Shown: positions 1-6,796, numbered from the stretch's first letter. The stretch is 7,813 nucleotides of DNA from Gammaproteobacteria bacterium (GCA_003232015.1 QIKU01000199.1:1-7813), one strand, 5' to 3'. The notes: generated by a model from the sequence alone, not told the origin. Program-made: numbers and translations.

Positions 1-61
1 GACCACGATTCATTACATGGTAAGCAGCATTTTCATATTCGATTCTTTCAGGCCTTGGCAT
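1..61 (-). CDS. REP-associated Y1 tyrosine transposase (RAYT, IS200-like), N-terminus only
   Basis: Reading the minus strand from the ATG at 61 gives 20 codons beginning MPRPERIEYENAAYHVMNRG, which then run off the left edge of the window. This is the characteristic N-terminus of REP-associated tyrosine transposases (Y1_Tnp superfamily): a short R-P-x-R-I-E stretch, then A-x-Y-H-V-x-N/S-R-G leading into the first strand of the fold. Members are small single-domain HUH enzymes with one catalytic tyrosine; the HUH motif and tyrosine would lie beyond position 1. No good Shine-Dalgarno precedes the ATG. The gene lies 27 bp downstream of the stop of a truncated OLD-like ATPase, in the same orientation, so it probably inserted into that gene. 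Identification rests on 20 residues, but the match is distinctive. Confidence 0.8.
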   Translation of the reverse strand, partial: MPRPERIEYENAAYHVMNRG

Positions 62-116
62 TTAATAAATGTAGCGGACTAAGTATTATTATACAAGTGA
101 TTTGACCCCTTTTCCT
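1..116 (-). mobile_element. Probable end of a RAYT transposon unit interrupting the OLD-like gene
   Basis: The transposase start is preceded on the minus strand by an AT-rich leader. Before that, at about 97-113, lies a sequence containing AAAAGGGGTCA (plus strand tgacccc at 103-109). From memory, GGGGTCA-type sequences are common at the outer ends of transposase units of this class. The OLD-like frame reads into this segment and then stops at 89-91, so its last codons (roughly from residue 115) probably come from the element. The exact boundary, put near 110-117, is inferred. The far end is outside the window. No REP-type palindrome is visible here. Confidence 0.45.
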
Positions 117-460
117 TTGCTGACGAACCTGTATGTCAATGTACCCGTATCACTACCATCCATGTGGCCAGCAGCATGTTTTAGCATTTGGCAACCTTCT
201 GATGTTGCAAGCTCATCAAAGTCAACTGAAATAATAATCCAATGTCCTTTCCAGTCACCAATGTTCCTGCAAAAATCGCTATCTTTTAGCTTGGTGATAT
301 TTCTTGGCAAGGTGTCATCTAATAGCAAACGAAGTGCAAACAATGCGTTCGTTTTTCCAGAACCATTCTCGCCAAGTATTGTGTTTACACCTTTGTTAAA
401 TATAAATTCAGAGTTTATGAAGTTTCGATAATTTCTAATTTTAAGTGAGCTAATATGCAT
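89..460 (-). pseudogene. OLD/RecF-like AAA ATPase, truncated N-terminal fragment
   Basis: This 123-codon frame encodes the N-terminal part of an SMC/RecF/OLD-type ATPase. It starts with the typical LKIRNYRNF strand (residues 6-14), has a Walker A motif GENGSGKT at 30-37, and continues to a WIIISVDFDE strand at 74-83. Complete family members are several hundred residues long and carry an ABC signature, Walker B and, in OLD nucleases, a C-terminal Toprim domain; none is present here. The frame ends at TAA (89-91) right beside the transposase gene, which points to disruption by that element. OLD-family proteins are often DNA nucleases in phage defence (OLD itself, GajA of Gabija), which fits the neighbouring IetAS pair. 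The start has only a weak, distant GGGA upstream. The fragment is unlikely to be functional; the lost 3' part may lie left of the window. Confidence 0.75.
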
Positions 461-540
461 AAATCATAACGTCCCAGTTCTTAATTTTAATTTCCAATAA
501 ACTAATATTATAAATTTACTAGTTGTGTATGCTTTACAGT

Positions 541-603
541 TCAGATCAAGTCAATCACTTCTTTTAGCTTTCTTACAATTAGGGGTAACTCATTGTCATA
601 AAA
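541..603 (-). other. Short open stretch with coding-like sequence, possible gene remnant
   Basis: Between the 96-residue gene and the OLD-like fragment, the minus strand holds 20 open codons between two stops, reading FYDNELPLIVRKLKEVIDLI. The amphipathic, charged composition looks like the C-terminal helix of a real protein rather than random AT-rich translation. It has no start codon in frame. It could be the tail of a lost gene, or a former C-terminal extension of the upstream gene, whose stop lies 15 bp away in another frame. The rest of the 461-617 gap is AT-rich, and I see no other gene, hairpin or terminator in it. Confidence 0.2.
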
Positions 604-617
604 TTAAAAAAGCAGGA

Positions 618-908
618 TTATACTTTTTTTGCTTTGGTTCCAACAACATATACAGCTGAAACTTTTCCCGCTTTAGATTTTTTTATTGCTTTATCGAGCA
701 ATACATTCAATTTGTTTTTATCAAACTCATCGCCAAAAGGTATGGCTTTCTGCCATACAGTAGTTACTCCTCCAACCTTAACCCATCCACCTTTATCTAA
801 TACTTCATTAAAAACCCCTCTATCTTTCACATCAGAAACATCTAAACTCAGAGTAATATATGAGCTGTTGGACTTTATAATATTCCCTATAACTTCATGT
901 AATCTCAT
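618..908 (-). CDS. Small protein of unknown function, third gene after ietA-ietS; possible Cas2/SinR-like fold
   Basis: I do not recognise this 96-residue protein with certainty. The start at 908 (MRLHEVIGN) is preferred over an in-frame ATG at 929, because AGGAG lies 5 nt before it and nothing precedes the other. The predicted order is helix, strand (YITLSLDVSD, about residues 17-26), helix (FNEVLDKGGW), strand (GVTTVWQKAI), helix (KLNVLLDKAIKKS), strand (KVSAVYVVGTK). This beta-alpha-beta-beta-alpha-beta order, with an Asp ending strand 1 and a VW-containing strand 2, resembles small ferredoxin-like proteins of the Cas2/VapD/SinR type; that is inference from pattern only. There is no signal peptide or membrane segment, so it should be cytosolic. 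The gene starts 41 bp after the ietS stop on the same strand, with its own strong ribosome binding site. It is probably in the same operon, possibly as an accessory or regulator of IetAS. Confidence 0.7.
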   Translation of the reverse strand: MRLHEVIGNIIKSNSSYITLSLDVSDVKDRGVFNEVLDKGGWVKVGGVTTVWQKAIPFGDEFDKNKLNVLLDKAIKKSKAGKVSAVYVVGTKAKKV

Positions 909-913
909 TTTCT

Positions 914-918
914 CTCCT
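914..918 (-). promoter_or_regulatory. Ribosome binding site that decides the start of the 96-residue gene
   Basis: The minus strand reads AGGAG followed by 5 nt (AGAAA) and the ATG at 906-908. This is the strongest Shine-Dalgarno I noticed in the window. It places translation at 908 rather than at the upstream in-frame ATG at 927-929, which has only A/T-rich sequence before it. Confidence 0.75.
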
Positions 919-949
919 AATTTATTCATTGAATAAAAAAATATAATCT

Positions 950-3181
950 CTAAGTCTTAATCGGTAAAGGTATCAGTGGCTGAATTGGCATTAATATATT
1001 CGCATATGCCCTTAAAATGTCATTGTAAAGATCAGCATGTTTAGGTGCTTCCACTGTAATTATTAAAGCATACCGAATTCTATCGGCTACCTTTGTTGCT
1101 CCTCCTGCTTCGCGAGCATTATAGTGAATATCAAAAACAGGTCTATCTAACGTTTTCCCCAACATTCCCACATCACCATGAAGCACTGTTTCCCATTTAC
1201 CAACATCAGAGCGTCGCTCTTCTTCAGTTGCAAATTTACTTGCACTGAAAAAACTTCTTGTTTCCGCATTCTTTTTATCTTCATTTTTATGATTTTTCTT
1301 TATGTTCTTTGCATTTGGCCTAAAAACTATATCTAGACCAGCTCGTGTATATGCTGAAGTATCTTGTGGATCCACTGGACACGCATAACAAAAAGTAGCC
1401 TTTAACCGTATTCGTCCTGTCAAACCTCCATTAGGTAGAGGAAGAGTTGCTCGCAAATACTTACTTGGCTTCAATTCACCTTGATATACTATACGTGCTA
1501 CTCCAGGTTCGCATGTAATTATCGTCGTTAAATCTTCTGGAATTTTACCCCAGCCAACATGATGAGCGTGATGACTCGATTGATCTGCACTATGAACAAG
1601 CAGCGCTTTAATTGCTAATGGAGAAAGCTCTGAACCAAGTGTAGCCCTTATTCCAACAGCACTTCGTAAAAGATATGGTGACGCAAAGCTAGTGCCTAAT
1701 TGTGGGTCTAACTCCGGATTTTTCTTCGGTGCTAAGACATGAAAATATTTAGAAGCAGCTCCGCCAAATGCCATCAAGTCTGGTTTAATCACTCCAGGAC
1801 TGCGACCAGGACCTATTGCACTGTAAGTAGCACGTTCCCAATTTGAATCAGTATCATTTGATGCCCCAACGGCGATTGCATTCACGCAATCAGATGGCAC
1901 TTGTACTCTGACATTCCCTGACCCATGGTCCAGATCACCATTGTTACCGATAGCAACAGTCATAAATGTATCGCCGTCACTTAACAGATCATCAATAACC
2001 GATGTCCAAGCATGAACATCTGAATCTTCAATAGGTAAATCAGGTCCAAGACTAAGATTAATAAACTCATATTGCCGAGATAACAAAACTTGTTCTACAA
2101 ATCCTAAAGTGCGGTATAACTCCAACGGATCCTCAGTATCTGAATCATCATCTAGTACACGAACATGATCCACATAAGAATATGGTCTTTCAGCGACACT
2201 GTTGGGTTTAATTGCGCCAAATAAAAACGCTGAAGTCACTCCCAAACCATGTTCAACACTCTCTATATCATCGGCCGCATTCGGTTCTAGCTTACGGTAT
2301 GCACGAAGCCATGGGTTTATAGGGTGCTTATCTGGTAGCCCTCCATCTAATATTGCAACTCGTGGCTCAGATGACAACGGCTTTTCTGTTGGCAAATTAC
2401 ATTTAACGGATATCCCTGATGATCGAGTTGCTGGGCGAAGTCCTCTTAATTTAGGAACAGCGCGTATAATTCTGATAAAAGTAAAATCTGATAATAGCTG
2501 AAGCAAACCATATTCACATTCAACTGGAACAAACCATAAATTTCCAGCCCTAAATCCAAATTCAGTGTGTACGATAATATCTAGCTTTTGTACAAAAGCC
2601 TCAAAAGCAGTTTGAATAAATGATGGCTGTTCATCGGGAAGTAAATGTATCCCAACTTCAAAGAAATTAGTTTCATCAATTCCATAATTTCGGATACGTT
2701 CTTCAGAAGTAAAGTCAGAGAATCTTTCAACACGTGAAAAATCAATGGCTTCACTTGATGTATATTCTATATGATCAACCCATTGAGTTAAATAATGAAA
2801 AGCATCTCGTTTGCCAGCAATAAACAGTTCTGTGGTTGAACATTCAATCGGTTCACCTTGCTTACTCCATTTCCTTGGTGTCAGTTTTACATTCCGACTT
2901 CCAACTGATTCAAGTCCAACTGAACGCAACATCGTACTTGGAAAATAAGATTTTGCGATGTAGCTAGGATTCATTGCCATCCGTACAACACCAAAGTTTC
3001 CAGGGCAAGCAGCATCAGGAAGAGAATTTAAATGACCGACCATGTCTTTAAGCTGTGGTTTCAATATTTGTTTAGCTTCAGAAAAAGTATAAACTTCTGG
3101 TTTAGGACGACCGCCTCCTGGTGCTTTTATAGCTCGAGTAAGTAATTCCCCACGTCCTATCAAAAAATTAGTTGTCCCCAT
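950..3181 (-). CDS. ietS: Subtilisin-like (S8) serine protease, IetS component of an IetAS system
   Basis: This 743-residue protein carries an S8 peptidase domain at roughly 272-545. The catalytic residues are visible: Asp279 in VAILDGG, His311 in EHGLGVTS, the oxyanion Asn413 in AIGNNG, and Ser498 in GTSFASP. A domain of about 270 residues precedes the protease and one of about 190 follows it; a Lys/Asn/Glu-rich linker lies near 622-660. No signal peptide or transmembrane helix is seen, so it should act in the cytoplasm, unlike typical secreted subtilases. The ATG at 3181 has AAGGA at 3191-3195, 9 nt upstream. It lies 23 bp after an AAA+ ATPase gene. The ATPase-then-subtilase order and sizes match IetA/IetS, in which the protease is the toxic effector and the ATPase restrains it; the pair stabilises plasmids and is listed among anti-phage systems. 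The cellular target and trigger cannot be read from the sequence. Protease call about 0.97 sure, IetS about 0.8. Confidence 0.88.
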   Translation of the reverse strand: MGTTNFLIGRGELLTRAIKAPGGGRPKPEVYTFSEAKQILKPQLKDMVGHLNSLPDAACPGNFGVVRMAMNPSYIAKSYFPSTMLRSVGLESVGSRNVKLTPRKWSKQGEPIECSTTELFIAGKRDAFHYLTQWVDHIEYTSSEAIDFSRVERFSDFTSEERIRNYGIDETNFFEVGIHLLPDEQPSFIQTAFEAFVQKLDIIVHTEFGFRAGNLWFVPVECEYGLLQLLSDFTFIRIIRAVPKLRGLRPATRSSGISVKCNLPTEKPLSSEPRVAILDGGLPDKHPINPWLRAYRKLEPNAADDIESVEHGLGVTSAFLFGAIKPNSVAERPYSYVDHVRVLDDDSDTEDPLELYRTLGFVEQVLLSRQYEFINLSLGPDLPIEDSDVHAWTSVIDDLLSDGDTFMTVAIGNNGDLDHGSGNVRVQVPSDCVNAIAVGASNDTDSNWERATYSAIGPGRSPGVIKPDLMAFGGAASKYFHVLAPKKNPELDPQLGTSFASPYLLRSAVGIRATLGSELSPLAIKALLVHSADQSSHHAHHVGWGKIPEDLTTIITCEPGVARIVYQGELKPSKYLRATLPLPNGGLTGRIRLKATFCYACPVDPQDTSAYTRAGLDIVFRPNAKNIKKNHKNEDKKNAETRSFFSASKFATEEERRSDVGKWETVLHGDVGMLGKTLDRPVFDIHYNAREAGGATKVADRIRYALIITVEAPKHADLYNDILRAYANILMPIQPLIPLPIKT

Positions 3182-3204
3182 TTATAATTGTCCTTTTAGT
3201 AAAC

Positions 3205-4332
3205 TTACATTTTTTTCATGTGTTTTCTAATGGTATCTCTACTCACGCCAGTACTGCTTGAAATTGCGTGTTGAGACATACTTGATTTTTCTGCAAGCTT
3301 TATTGCTACCTCGATTCTTGATTTATGATCCATATCGCCAATTCTATCTTTAATAAACTCTTCAACAAGTTCACTATCAGTAGATAAACCTAATACCAAA
3401 GCTCGACGAAATCTTTGTATTGTTCTTTCAATATCACTAAACGATTGCCCTTTAAAAGCAAATATTAAAACATCGATCCAACTAGCAAACATTGCATAAT
3501 CAGGCCCCAGAAAACGCTTTATTGCATCTTTAATTGAAAGTGACTCGGGTAAATCAAAATTGATGACTAAATCAAAACGCCTCCAAAGAGCAGGATCGAT
3601 CAATTCAGGATGGTTTGTAGCCGCTAAAAGTAAACTACTTGCTTGCCAATCATCTACTTCCTGTAAAATCACAGTCACTAAACGTTTAAGCTCACCAATG
3701 TCAGAATCATCACTACGTTTTTTTGCAATTGCGTCAATTTCATCCAGCAATAATACACAAGGGGTTCGCTTTGCGAAATCAAGTGCAGCTCTTAGGTTAT
3801 TCCCACTACGTCCAAGTAAACTACTCATCACAGCCGTTAAATCTAGGGTATAAAATGGCATGTTTAATTGAGCAGCTAGCCAGCGAGCAGTAAGTGTTTT
3901 ACCCACTCCAGGAGCCCCAACAAAAATAGATGATCTAGTTGGCTCTAATCCAGCGGCCATAAGTCGATCTATTTGACGTCTTTCTTCTATTAGCTGATTT
4001 AGGATTTCTTCTAAGTGATCTGACATTAATGGGGCGTCACAACTTAAATCACCATTCGATACCTTTAATAACGACAAGCGAGACTCATCATCAATAGGTA
4101 ACGTATCCTCATCAGTCAAAACCTCGGGTTTACTCACTTTTCGTAACGGACTACGAGATTTTGATGTTTTGCTTTGTAAGAATAAATTGAGTTGTTCAGA
4201 CAAATTAGGATCAGAATTTCGATATTTACGTACGAGGCGAGCTACAAACAAGCGTACATCTTCATTTTTCTCAGATAAAGCCAACCTTATCACTTGGGCT
4301 AAATCTTCGCTTGGTACACTTAATTCGTCCAC
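3205..4332 (-). CDS. ietA: AAA+ ATPase, IetA component of an IetAS system, with HTH-like C-terminus
   Basis: This 375-residue protein has a helical, charged N-terminus (1-60), a polar linker (60-100) and one AAA+ module (about 105-315). Visible motifs are Walker A GAPGVGKT (139-146), Walker B LLLDEID (194-200), sensor 1 Asn240 in AATN, a box VII arginine pair in WRRFD (251-252), and a sensor 2-region motif GQSFSDIERTI (295-305). The classical single-module architecture resembles ATPases that act on proteins. The last 40 residues (about 337-375) look like a helix-turn-helix, SQHAISSSTGVSRDTIRKHM, suggesting DNA binding. The start is GTG at 4330-4332, the only sensible choice because an in-frame stop lies just upstream. 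Its Shine-Dalgarno is weak (AGAG about 12 nt away). In IetAS the ATPase counteracts the subtilase IetS encoded immediately downstream. I found no convincing promoter in 4333-4428. Confidence 0.88.
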   Translation of the reverse strand: MDELSVPSEDLAQVIRLALSEKNEDVRLFVARLVRKYRNSDPNLSEQLNLFLQSKTSKSRSPLRKVSKPEVLTDEDTLPIDDESRLSLLKVSNGDLSCDAPLMSDHLEEILNQLIEERRQIDRLMAAGLEPTRSSIFVGAPGVGKTLTARWLAAQLNMPFYTLDLTAVMSSLLGRSGNNLRAALDFAKRTPCVLLLDEIDAIAKKRSDDSDIGELKRLVTVILQEVDDWQASSLLLAATNHPELIDPALWRRFDLVINFDLPESLSIKDAIKRFLGPDYAMFASWIDVLIFAFKGQSFSDIERTIQRFRRALVLGLSTDSELVEEFIKDRIGDMDHKSRIEVAIKLAEKSSMSQHAISSSTGVSRDTIRKHMKKM

Positions 4333-4428
4333 GATATATATAACTCTTTGTTTTTAATGGTTATTAATAAAACCTTATTTGGGCTAATAATCTAAGTTTA
4401 GCCTCTTTCGACTGATTTTGGAAGCAGA

Positions 4429-4468
4429 ATTGCAGGATTGCAGGATTGCAGGATTGCAGGATTGCAGG
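4429..4468. repeat. Five tandem copies of an 8-bp unit (attgcagg)
   Basis: Five perfect, uninterrupted copies of attgcagg occupy 4429-4468, and the first two bases of a sixth follow. They lie in the 167-bp gap between the ietA start and the end of the integrase remnant, about 97 bp upstream of the ietA GTG. Units of 8 bp do not keep reading frame and are prone to slippage, but no gene reads through here. Possible roles are a promoter-distance switch for ietA or binding sites for a protein; simple slippage is also possible. The rest of the gap holds a 10-bp perfect palindrome (4361-4370, ttattaataa) and a 6-bp inverted repeat (4382-4387 with 4398-4403). I see no terminator. Confidence 0.95.
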
Positions 4469-4499
4469 ATTATTTAAGCAGCTTTAAACCCTAAATGAC

Positions 4500-5189
4500 C
4501 TAACAAGCAGGATGCGTCGCCGCATGAACCTGCTTCAACTTCTTAATCGAAACCTGCGTATAAATCTCAGTCGAAGACAAGTTCTCATGCCCCAGCATCG
4601 CTTGTATAAATCGAATATCAGCACCGTTCTCCAACATGTGCGTCACCATCGCATGACGAAACAGATGACATGAACCCCGTTTGTTGATACCACAGGCATT
4701 CATATACTTCTTTACTAGGTCTGAAATACGATTCAAAATAAACGCTTCACCGTAATCGGTTAAAAAGATATGGCCAGAGTCATCATCACGCACTAATTTT
4801 GGCCTTACCTCTGCCAGATATTTCTTAACCCAAATGCTGGCTCGCTCACCAATCGGTACCACACGGTCTTTTTTCCATTTTCCATCAAAGATGGTTAAGG
4901 TACCACGCTCATCATCAAAATCTTGCAACCGCAGCCCAACCAATTCCATACGACGTACACCGGTTGAGTAAAAGGTTTCCATGATAGCGCGATCACGTAT
5001 ACCGATATTACCAAAGATACTCGTGTGATTTAACATGCTATTAATTTCAGCAATGGATAAAATATCTTTTGGTAAACGCTTAGGGAGTCTCGGTAACTGA
5101 AAATCGGATGCAGGATTAGAAGGAATGTGCTTTTCTTGATTAAGCCATTTAAAAAAAGCAGGGGCACACATTGCAAAGTCAAAAAGCAA
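4500..5189 (-). pseudogene. XerC/D-like tyrosine recombinase (integrase), N-terminally truncated or frameshifted
   Basis: The frame keeps a complete tyrosine recombinase catalytic domain. Numbered from the TTG at 5189, it has Arg79 in STGVRRMEL, a basic stretch KWKKDR (104-109), His175 and Arg178 in HLFRH, His201 in MLGH, and nucleophile Tyr210 in STEIYTQV. The family is normally about 300-330 residues with an N-terminal SAM-like core-binding domain. Here only its final helix (AFFKWLNQEK, 11-20) remains in frame, and an in-frame TAA lies 10 codons before the TTG. Another frame upstream (around 5170-5220) also has weak similarity to the expected region, so a frameshift near 5160-5190 is possible; I cannot fix the break. 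No credible start or ribosome binding site exists. This is probably a relic of the element that brought in the ietAS island. Sequence between 5190 and 5331 contains no intact gene. Confidence 0.8.
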
Positions 5190-5235
5190 GACCTCTGGCG
5201 TGGTGCCAATTTATATATCAATTAGCAATACATCT

Positions 5236-5274
5236 GATACGCAAATAATATTGTGTATCGATAATGATACACAA
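5236..5274. repeat. Three 9-bp inverted elements with 6-bp spacers (dif-like or operator-like cluster)
   Basis: The segment reads gatacgcaa (5236-5244), 6 bp, ttgtgtatc (5251-5259), 6 bp, gatacacaa (5266-5274). Elements 2 and 3 form a perfect inverted repeat; elements 1 and 2 form one with a single mismatch. Both spacers are exactly 6 bp. Inverted arms of about 9-11 bp round a 6-bp centre are the layout of XerCD/dif-type core sites, and a tyrosine recombinase gene lies alongside. The same pattern could be a tandem operator for a dimeric repressor. It sits between the broken 5' end of the integrase and the argH stop, where an island boundary would be expected. The sequence itself is verified; the function is not. 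Confidence 0.6.
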
Positions 5275-5331
5275 GAAAAACCATTTTATTTTTATAAATA
5301 TAACTAACCCAAAGTCCTGCAAGTTTTTATT

Positions 5332-6756
5332 TTACAATGCAATTCTTTTACGCAATGCCTTCACGGCCTGCTTCACCTGAGCAGGCGCGGTACCTCCTAA
5401 ATGGTCACGTGCGGCAACCGAACCTTCTACCGTTAACACGTCAAAAACATCGTCTTTTATTGCTGTACTAAAGGATTGCAGTTCGGCTAATTTTAATTCG
5501 GATAAATCCTTGCCCTGCTCGACACCTGAACGTACGGCTTTACCGACCACTTCATGTGCATCTCTAAACGGTACGCCATTTCGAACCAGATAATCCGCTA
5601 AATCGGTTGCGGTAGAAAAACCTTTACTCGCTGCAGCGTACATCGCCTGTTTGTTAACATTAATATGCGGCAACATATCGGCATAAATTTTTATGCTGCC
5701 TTTGAGATTATCAATGGTGTCAAACAAGGGTTCTTTGTCTTCCTGATTGTCTTTATTGTAAGCCAGTGGCTGGCTCTTCATTAAAGTGAGCATATTCATT
5801 AAATGGCCATAGATTCGCCCGGTTTTACCACGTACCAGCTCAGGCACATCGGGGTTTTTCTTTTGCGGCATAATACTGGAGCCGGTACAAAAGCTGTCCG
5901 ACAGTTCTATAAAATTAACCAGTGACGAGCTCCATAGCACCAGCTCTTCGGCAATGCGTGACATATGCATCATCATAATCGACGCACAGGAAATAAACTC
6001 GATAACAAAATCGCGGTCACTCACGGCATCGAGTGAATTGGCGGCTGGCTTATCGAAGCCCAGTTTTTCTGCAGTAAAATTTCTGTCGATAGGATAGGTC
6101 GTACCGGCAAGCGCAGCTGCACCCAAAGGCATTACGTTGACACGCTTGCGGCAGTCTTGCAAACGTTCCGCATCACGCGCAAACATTTCAGCCCAGGCTA
6201 AAACATGGTGGCCAAAAGTCACCGGTTGCGCAATTTGTAAATGGGTAAAGCCGGGCATAATGGTATCGGCTTCGGCTTCTGCTTTATCAAGCATGCCGTT
6301 TAACAGACGCGTTAATTCAGTGCTGATGGTATCGATTTCTTCTCGCAAATATAAACGCACATCGGTGGCCACCTGATCATTTCGTGATCGGCCGGTGTGT
6401 AATTTTTTACCCACTTCACCAATTTTATTTGTTAAGGCCGACTCGATATTCATGTGCACATCTTCCAGCGCGACCGACCATGCAAAATTACCCGCCGTAA
6501 TATCTGCTTCAATCGCCTTTAAACCACCCACAATTTGCTGGCATTCGTTATCCGTTAATACATCCACATGCGCCAGCATTTGTGCATGCGCAATTGAGCC
6601 CTGAATATCCTGTCGATAAAGTCGCTGGTCAAAACCCACCGAAGCAGTAAAGGCTTCAACAAAAGCATCCGTTGGTTCGGTAAATCGACCGGCCCAGGGC
6701 TTTTCAGTGCTTGTTTGATTTGCTTGAACCGATTTTGTGGGCGCTTTGTCGCTCAT
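5332..6756 (-). CDS. argH: Argininosuccinate lyase
   Basis: ArgH cleaves argininosuccinate to arginine and fumarate, the last step of arginine biosynthesis, as a cytoplasmic homotetramer of the fumarase/aspartase superfamily. Starting from the ATG at 6756 the protein is 474 residues, slightly longer than the roughly 460 typical of the family because of a short polar N-terminal extension. That start has AAGG 8 nt upstream (6765-6768); an in-frame ATG at 6807 has no such signal and lies upstream of the likely promoter. Visible landmarks are KPWAGRF (19-25), TGRSRNDQ (121-128), the PGFTHLQ loop with the family's catalytic His (172), and the superfamily signature [11 protein letters not shown] (292-302), whose loop carries the catalytic Ser. 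The gene looks intact. It is divergent from algZ, and its 3' end borders the integrase relic. No clear terminator follows the stop. Confidence 0.97.
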   Translation of the reverse strand: MSDKAPTKSVQANQTSTEKPWAGRFTEPTDAFVEAFTASVGFDQRLYRQDIQGSIAHAQMLAHVDVLTDNECQQIVGGLKAIEADITAGNFAWSVALEDVHMNIESALTNKIGEVGKKLHTGRSRNDQVATDVRLYLREEIDTISTELTRLLNGMLDKAEAEADTIMPGFTHLQIAQPVTFGHHVLAWAEMFARDAERLQDCRKRVNVMPLGAAALAGTTYPIDRNFTAEKLGFDKPAANSLDAVSDRDFVIEFISCASIMMMHMSRIAEELVLWSSSLVNFIELSDSFCTGSSIMPQKKNPDVPELVRGKTGRIYGHLMNMLTLMKSQPLAYNKDNQEDKEPLFDTIDNLKGSIKIYADMLPHINVNKQAMYAAASKGFSTATDLADYLVRNGVPFRDAHEVVGKAVRSGVEQGKDLSELKLAELQSFSTAIKDDVFDVLTVEGSVAARDHLGGTAPAQVKQAVKALRKRIAL

Positions 6757-6787
6757 GCTGCTTACCTTAATATGTCTAGAGTGCGAA

Positions 6788-6796
6788 ATTATATCA
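6788..6796 (-). promoter_or_regulatory. Extended -10 promoter for argH
   Basis: On the minus strand TGATATAAT combines a perfect -10 hexamer TATAAT (6788-6793) with an upstream TG one base away (extended -10). The -35 region at suitable spacing is poor (TTAAAT), as is usual for extended -10 promoters. Transcription would start near 6780, giving a leader of about 25 nt with the AAGG ribosome binding site just before the ATG at 6756. I saw no obvious ARG box. Confidence 0.6.

Noticed and set aside
62..88. GTAG-led REP palindrome beside the transposase
   Set aside because: A gtag occurs at 71-74 but no palindromic stem follows it.
523..531. ttgtgtatg, resembling the 9-bp element near argH, as a second attachment site
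   Set aside because: Only 8 of 9 bases match and no inverted partner lies at 6-bp spacing, so it is compatible with chance.
2202..2501. Plus-strand open frame of 99 codons inside ietS
   Set aside because: It lies antisense to a protease with intact catalytic motifs, has no recognisable domain and is a frame shadow. The other plus-strand frames inside 102-936, 3560-4357 and 6137-6604 were dropped for the same reason.
4429..4468. CRISPR array
   Set aside because: The repeats are 8 bp, directly adjacent and without spacers, and no cas genes are present; the Cas2-like resemblance of the small gene does not change this.
5030..5221. Separate 63-codon minus-strand protein
   Set aside because: It overlaps the integrase frame. 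Only its first part, around 5170-5220, may be integrase sequence left in another frame; the rest is a shadow.
5315..5322. tcctgcaa near argH as an inverted copy of the octamer repeat
   Set aside because: A single 8-base match with no flanking similarity is weak, and it is not part of an array.
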